Positions 12,801 to 15,196 of a stretch of DNA of 15,196 nt are shown one piece after another. A program made the translations under genes and the position numbers. Position 1 is the first letter of the stretch; each line of letters opens with the position of its first letter. The notes beneath the pieces were generated by a model. It saw nothing but the letters and a program-made list of their open reading frames with translations, ran no database searches and had not been told where the DNA came from. This DNA is from Methanobrevibacter ruminantium (GTDB lineage: Archaea > Methanobacteriota > Methanobacteria > Methanobacteriales > Methanobacteriaceae): the NCBI GenBank assembly GCA_004553595.1, contig SFKZ01000029.1:1-15196 (forward strand), given 5' to 3'.

Positions 12801-15067
12801 GTATTATTCCAATTCAATAATTCTTGACTTAATGTGCTATATTCTTTAAGCAATGGAGCTCTCTTTTTATTCAAATGACTTATCTGTAAAATAAAATTAT
12901 ATTTAATATCATTAACCTGATCTTCTGTCATTAGTTTTCTGTCTAAGAAATAAGAAAAATCCATTATATAGTTATCTGCATACGGAGATAATACTTCCCA
13001 CCAATGATAGAATTGTCCTTTATCTACCCATTGATCATTTTCTCTATCAAATCTTCTTTCAAAAGTAATGATATTGCTTGCTTCAGAAGGCTCTGAACTT
13101 AAATAAGTATCGAACCAAGCGTTTGCTTCTGGAACCCAAGAATAATACGAATCTTGTTCTCTAATAAATACTGTTTGTCCTAGTTCTCCTGTGGCAGGTA
13201 ATTGATCCAGACTATTTATTTCAGGTATAGCTCCTGTTCCCCAAGAACTAACTGGTAATTCACCTACTAAGAATGTATTTGTAATAGGCAATCTTTCGCC
13301 ATTTTTTTTCGTTTTTTCTATTAATTGATCCCAAGTATATTTTTTTAAACTAATCTTAGCATACTGTCCTTCTCTAGGATTAGCTACTCTAGCATTTAAG
13401 TCATCCAAAGAATTGTAATCTGCTAAATAATACTCTGGATTTACTCTATTACAATCTTGTATGTACACTTGTCCATTCAAGTCTTCTCCGCCGTATACCC
13501 ATAATTTAGATACGGCTTTTTCTCCATCTTGGGTAATTCTACTACTTTTCAAATTATCTCTATATAGATATGTTAATCCATTGTCTTCCCCAGGAACTGA
13601 TTTTAAATTAACAATCTTATTAACATGATCAAAACGAGGATAACATTTAAAAGCGTTGCATAGTTCAGATATTGCGTTATATGCATTAGAATTGTCGAAA
13701 TATAAATAAGTACTTAATTCAACTTTCTTAGGATTTACTACTCCATCTTCGGCTAATTCAACAATTCCGTTGTCTATATATATCTTATCTACTTCTCCGA
13801 CTTTCCATCCGGTGCCTTCTAAGATATAATCTAAGTATTTATCTGCATAGTTAGGAGCGAGATAAGGTTTTTGTGGATCTAATTTTGCCCATTTTCCCTT
13901 TAAAGTATCTTTTGTTTTAAACACTTCTCTTTTATTCTTATGTGTATCTTCCCAAGTATCATTTACATATTGCCAAACAGTTCCTGTTTCAATGACATAC
14001 ATAGTTGCTCCACCCATATAAGAAGGAACAACATCATCAAGATTTTCAATTTTAAATTTAGTTCCTAAAAAATCTTTAGGGAATTCAAAATCTAAAGTTT
14101 TTTCTATGTCATACAGAAGCCTGCTTCCTTCCTTATATAACAATCCAGCATAACGTCCCATTGTTTTTTCTGGATTAAGCCACACAGTATCCCAATAAAA
14201 TTGAACTATGGTAGGATCAATATCATTTATTCCAATTGAACCGTAGTCATATTTATTTGGATCTGGTGCTAGTGGATATCCACCCCATTCAGGACTCCAT
14301 ACTGGTTCTGGAATAATATTGCCATCGCTATCTTTTGTACAAGTTTGAAAAGTCCCTGTTTCTGAGTTGACTTCTAACTCATACCAGTTGATAAATTTAC
14401 TCTCATCGTTCAAATCCTTTTTGCTTGGGTCAGTATTCACTAATCTAAATGCTCTATTTTCACTTGGTATATAAGCAAATGCCCCAGGCAATGCATCTAA
14501 CCATCCACCTAATTCTGAATAATTATTAAAATTCATTCGAGATTGAACGTCAGCTTTAACATAAAGAACTTTCCCGTCTACGTTTGGAACCTCATTATTA
14601 GGTGTCATAGAACGTTTTTCATCTAAAGTATCTTCTCCAATAGTTATACCATTTTTAGCCTTAGATAAATTATGTCTTGGATAATCAATACAAGTATAAG
14701 ATTTTAGAACTATTCCACTTTCATCTCGACTATCTTCTTCTGGCTGAACTATAAAATATAATATTAATTCTTCTTCTTTATCTCCCGTCTTTGTAATGCG
14801 GGTATACTTTAACTTAGACAGAGGAAATAAATGTCTTAATAATGGATTATCTATTAACTCTCCATTTTTTAATATAAAAGCAGGAGCATCAAATGTTAAT
14901 TGATACCATCCAGCTACATCACTCTCAAGGTTGACATTAACAATTCCTCCTTCTATATCCGCATCTGAAGAAGTAAACAAAAGACATTGATTTACATTAT
15001 TATAACAAAAGTATGAGAGAATGCAAAGAATGTTTTCGCTTCCGAAGCAGTCCCGGCATCCCGTCAC
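9848..15067 (-). CDS. giant phage tail/receptor-binding protein with C-terminal self-cleaving S74 chaperone (N-terminus cut)
   Basis: A minus-strand frame of 1739 codons, of which about 1715 are phage sequence; the GTG at 15067 and the next ~25 codons lie in GC-rich flanking DNA, so the true N-terminus is missing. The start (GGIVNVNLESDVAGWYQLTF) resembles siphovirus tail-tip proteins of the prophage tail-endopeptidase type. Four short strand-rich modules ending in aromatic W/Y-x-Y motifs lie in the first half (for example MYVIETGTVWQYVNDTW and FIREQDSYYSWVPEANAWF), a helical part around the SLEHGLREKYGDYIVEG region, then a glycine/serine-rich fibre stretch of repeats such as GTVYASSGSF and GTIYAYSGNIGGW. 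The end is a Peptidase_S74 chaperone (SSRRVKQNIQPI near 10165, then YRGFIIEDLE) with a coiled-coil tail; this domain trimerises the fibre and then cuts itself off. It probably contacts the host surface. Confidence 0.85.
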   Translation of the reverse strand: MTGCRDCFGSENILCILSYFCYNNVNQCLLFTSSDADIEGGIVNVNLESDVAGWYQLTFDAPAFILKNGELIDNPLLRHLFPLSKLKYTRITKTGDKEEELILYFIVQPEEDSRDESGIVLKSYTCIDYPRHNLSKAKNGITIGEDTLDEKRSMTPNNEVPNVDGKVLYVKADVQSRMNFNNYSELGGWLDALPGAFAYIPSENRAFRLVNTDPSKKDLNDESKFINWYELEVNSETGTFQTCTKDSDGNIIPEPVWSPEWGGYPLAPDPNKYDYGSIGINDIDPTIVQFYWDTVWLNPEKTMGRYAGLLYKEGSRLLYDIEKTLDFEFPKDFLGTKFKIENLDDVVPSYMGGATMYVIETGTVWQYVNDTWEDTHKNKREVFKTKDTLKGKWAKLDPQKPYLAPNYADKYLDYILEGTGWKVGEVDKIYIDNGIVELAEDGVVNPKKVELSTYLYFDNSNAYNAISELCNAFKCYPRFDHVNKIVNLKSVPGEDNGLTYLYRDNLKSSRITQDGEKAVSKLWVYGGEDLNGQVYIQDCNRVNPEYYLADYNSLDDLNARVANPREGQYAKISLKKYTWDQLIEKTKKNGERLPITNTFLVGELPVSSWGTGAIPEINSLDQLPATGELGQTVFIREQDSYYSWVPEANAWFDTYLSSEPSEASNIITFERRFDRENDQWVDKGQFYHWWEVLSPYADNYIMDFSYFLDRKLMTEDQVNDIKYNFILQISHLNKKRAPLLKEYSTLSQELLNWNNTYDESKIAAEAIDKSLRTTYAIYETKDGITSLKESGVLRYPPGADFKTEGWSLAEVQYSKSDAIEVPTFDKISEAFPNPKIGNMVKVKDTGDVYWYANTYSFKDTISYYLGWNEGDLKDSKVDAEKREKEWLYSPDGSLEARNRGTGLFEELREQELYPKTDYDTASDALKYWFNPPANIDMIPDGMPGDPKETSLAHNYYNARNRLVTEEINKQYALEKIAEVETAITLLLERVKILENKITSLEHGLREKYGDYIVEGVFTDDTMVYIYNLWYAGLKALNLYYRPLITYELGVVDVSGLPEYSTMTEDVYHDIVYRLNKPELVLPNPGDYCYVTDNKLGIVKEKANITSVVRSLSNPANHQITIETVDTNTEELIGKLVTAANTIYSKEQIYNRSAVIKSDGTIAQDTVSASLDDNSGKLTIMSNNGTVLLGENGIITTDRENADLRMQYTGKGIFSSTNGGTTWENILNAGKISIKALSAGTIDSNTISVSNIGKTANIIIDGKGITAISKDGVDASSPNIIPDDKTSFFLDAKSGNAYFAGRIKAKSGDIGGWDISGTALKKGGVGMSSDNSSLNNYAFWAGNTDPDQAKFWVKHDGTMKATKATIEGDLTATTGKIGNWTINNGAITNGTTSLNSDGSFKSGNFRVDANGNVYATNITATGGTFNDITVSGNSTFNGTVYASSGSFKGKVEATSGSFNGTIYAYSGNIGGWKINGHDGFTHDNASIRTNGSFAFYSQVKPGGGECIFDNGFRLHTTQQQRLYTPEGITIGAGVSSAPDTISRQLYLTGMKTGDGSSRNASGVQIYAGSGCSIRLNAEKNVWIRSGGSIGLEGEGAGVFIGDGTMGNSASTIKIGAAKTALYLKGQIYNNLSSRRVKQNIQPITDDEKEDLYNNIKNTTFYTYNYKKGYGDSGIRTYRGFIIEDLENTIVEQYLGFAQDEKDNNIKTFDTVALSQMNLILIHQLQKKIEILEKQIKKESN
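10165..10178 (-). other. predicted autocleavage site of the S74 chaperone domain
   Basis: The codons for NLSSRRVKQN mark the conserved S-x-R-x-x-K entry of the Peptidase_S74 domain. In characterised members a Ser/Lys pair cleaves just ahead of this site; here release would give a C-terminal piece of about 108 residues. The exact serine was not determined. Confidence 0.55.
10560..10880 (-). repeat. fibre repeats within the tail protein
   Basis: About 100 residues contain degenerate units of 10-14 residues with alternating G-S-F/T-F and G-T/K-V/I-Y/E (SGSFKGKVEATSGSFNG, GNSTFNGTVYA, GGTFNDITVSG). Such beta-structured repeats form the shaft of trimeric phage fibres and often change length by slippage between related phages. 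Confidence 0.55.
14999..15026 (-). promoter_or_regulatory. possible minus-strand promoter at the right junction
   Basis: On the minus strand TTGCAT (15026-15021) and TATAAT (15004-14999) are separated by 16 bases. It sits at the border between GC-rich flank and phage DNA and points into the truncated tail gene. The -10 box is perfect but the region is AT-rich, so it may be chance or a remnant of either parent sequence. Confidence 0.3.
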
Positions 15068-15072
15068 AGAGC

Positions 15073-15105
15073 GCAGCCGCAGAGAGCGACGCCCTCTGCG
15101 GCTGC
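15073..15105. repeat. 12-bp perfect GC-rich inverted repeat
   Basis: GCAGCCGCAGAG (15073-15084) and CTCTGCGGCTGC (15094-15105) pair perfectly around nine bases. Read on the minus strand it follows a possible gene end (TGA at 15130-15128) by about 22 bases and could be its terminator, but no T run follows, so the role is open. It belongs to the GC-rich flank, not the phage. Confidence 0.6.
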
Positions 15106-15127
15106 CTGGCCGGTACTGCCTTGCTTC

Positions 15128-15196
15128 TCACAACAGGTACATCCCTGTGATTTGCAGCACGGAGTCCGTCCCCCTCCTGGGGGCCAGGTCCTCTCG
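15128..15196 (-). CDS. possible 3' end of a bacterial gene in the right flank
   Basis: From the right edge, an open minus-strand frame gives REDLAPRRGTDSVLQITG then MYLL and a TGA at 15130-15128, followed by the GC-rich inverted repeat. Twenty-two residues are not enough to recognise a family. It is not part of argD, and GC content matches a bacterial chromosome better than the phage. Other frames of this short stretch cannot be excluded. Confidence 0.25.
   Translation of the reverse strand, partial: REDLAPRRGTDSVLQITGMYLL

Noticed and set aside
9848..15067. Diversity-generating retroelement acting on the tail gene
   Set aside because: No reverse transcriptase and no template repeat with A-rich variation are present in the window.
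15073..15105. GC-rich inverted repeat as a phage replication origin or attachment site
   Set aside because: It lies in flanking DNA of different composition, is single, and has no matching copy at the left junction.
1..15196. Prophage integrated in argD
   Set aside because: No direct repeat or argD remainder occurs at the right end and no integrase is present in the window.

Overview
The window is about 14.7 kb of AT-rich tailed-phage DNA with short pieces of different, more GC-rich bacterial sequence at both ends. The left 237 bases carry the start of an acetylornithine aminotransferase gene (argD) of clostridial (Lachnospiraceae-like) type, and the last ~170 bases are GC-rich and unrelated to argD. 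Both phage genes at the borders (a RuvC-like resolvase on the left, a giant tail protein on the right) lose one end exactly there. The right flank does not resume argD, so a chimeric assembly or a rearrangement fits better than a simple integrated prophage. The phage carries genes for DNA-precursor supply in an oxygen-free host and uses consensus sigma-A promoter and Shine-Dalgarno signals, which points to a lytic or large phage of a gut Firmicute. I see no tRNA, CRISPR array, integrase or portal/capsid gene.

Layout: 1-237 bacterial; 238-6090 a plus-strand phage operon (RuvC fragment, DNA adenine methyltransferase-like protein, class III ribonucleotide reductase nrdD in pieces with two HNH endonucleases, a small membrane protein, thymidine kinase, ThyX-like protein); terminator and strong promoter at 6078-6133; 6167-9851 a second plus-strand operon (two unknown proteins, nrdG, an unknown phage protein, dUTPase, a cysteine desulfurase, a tiny Cys-rich protein); a bidirectional terminator at 9839-9867; 9848 to about 15000 a convergent minus-strand tail protein ending in a self-cleaving S74 chaperone; then GC-rich flank.

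The most remarkable region is nrdD. A free-standing HNH endonuclease gene has split it between the zinc site and the glycyl-radical domain. Removing the 587-base insertion restores the coding frame and the same 16-residue spacing from the last zinc cysteine to the radical glycine that I recall for E. coli NrdD. The downstream piece has its own ribosome-binding site and start and would make a separate 58-residue glycyl-radical subunit. That tiny gene is itself interrupted, directly after the radical glycine codon, by a 740-base group I intron that carries a second HNH endonuclease. Only 27 bases of original gene remain between the two insertions. The upstream piece also has a frame change with an apparent loss of about 15-20 residues near 2675, so whether this copy is functional, or the sequence is correct there, is open.

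The genes fit together as an anaerobic nucleotide kit: NrdD and NrdG make deoxynucleotides, dUTPase and the ThyX-like protein lead towards dTMP, thymidine kinase salvages thymidine, and the cysteine desulfurase may supply sulfur for the iron-sulfur cluster of NrdG or for a nucleic-acid modification.
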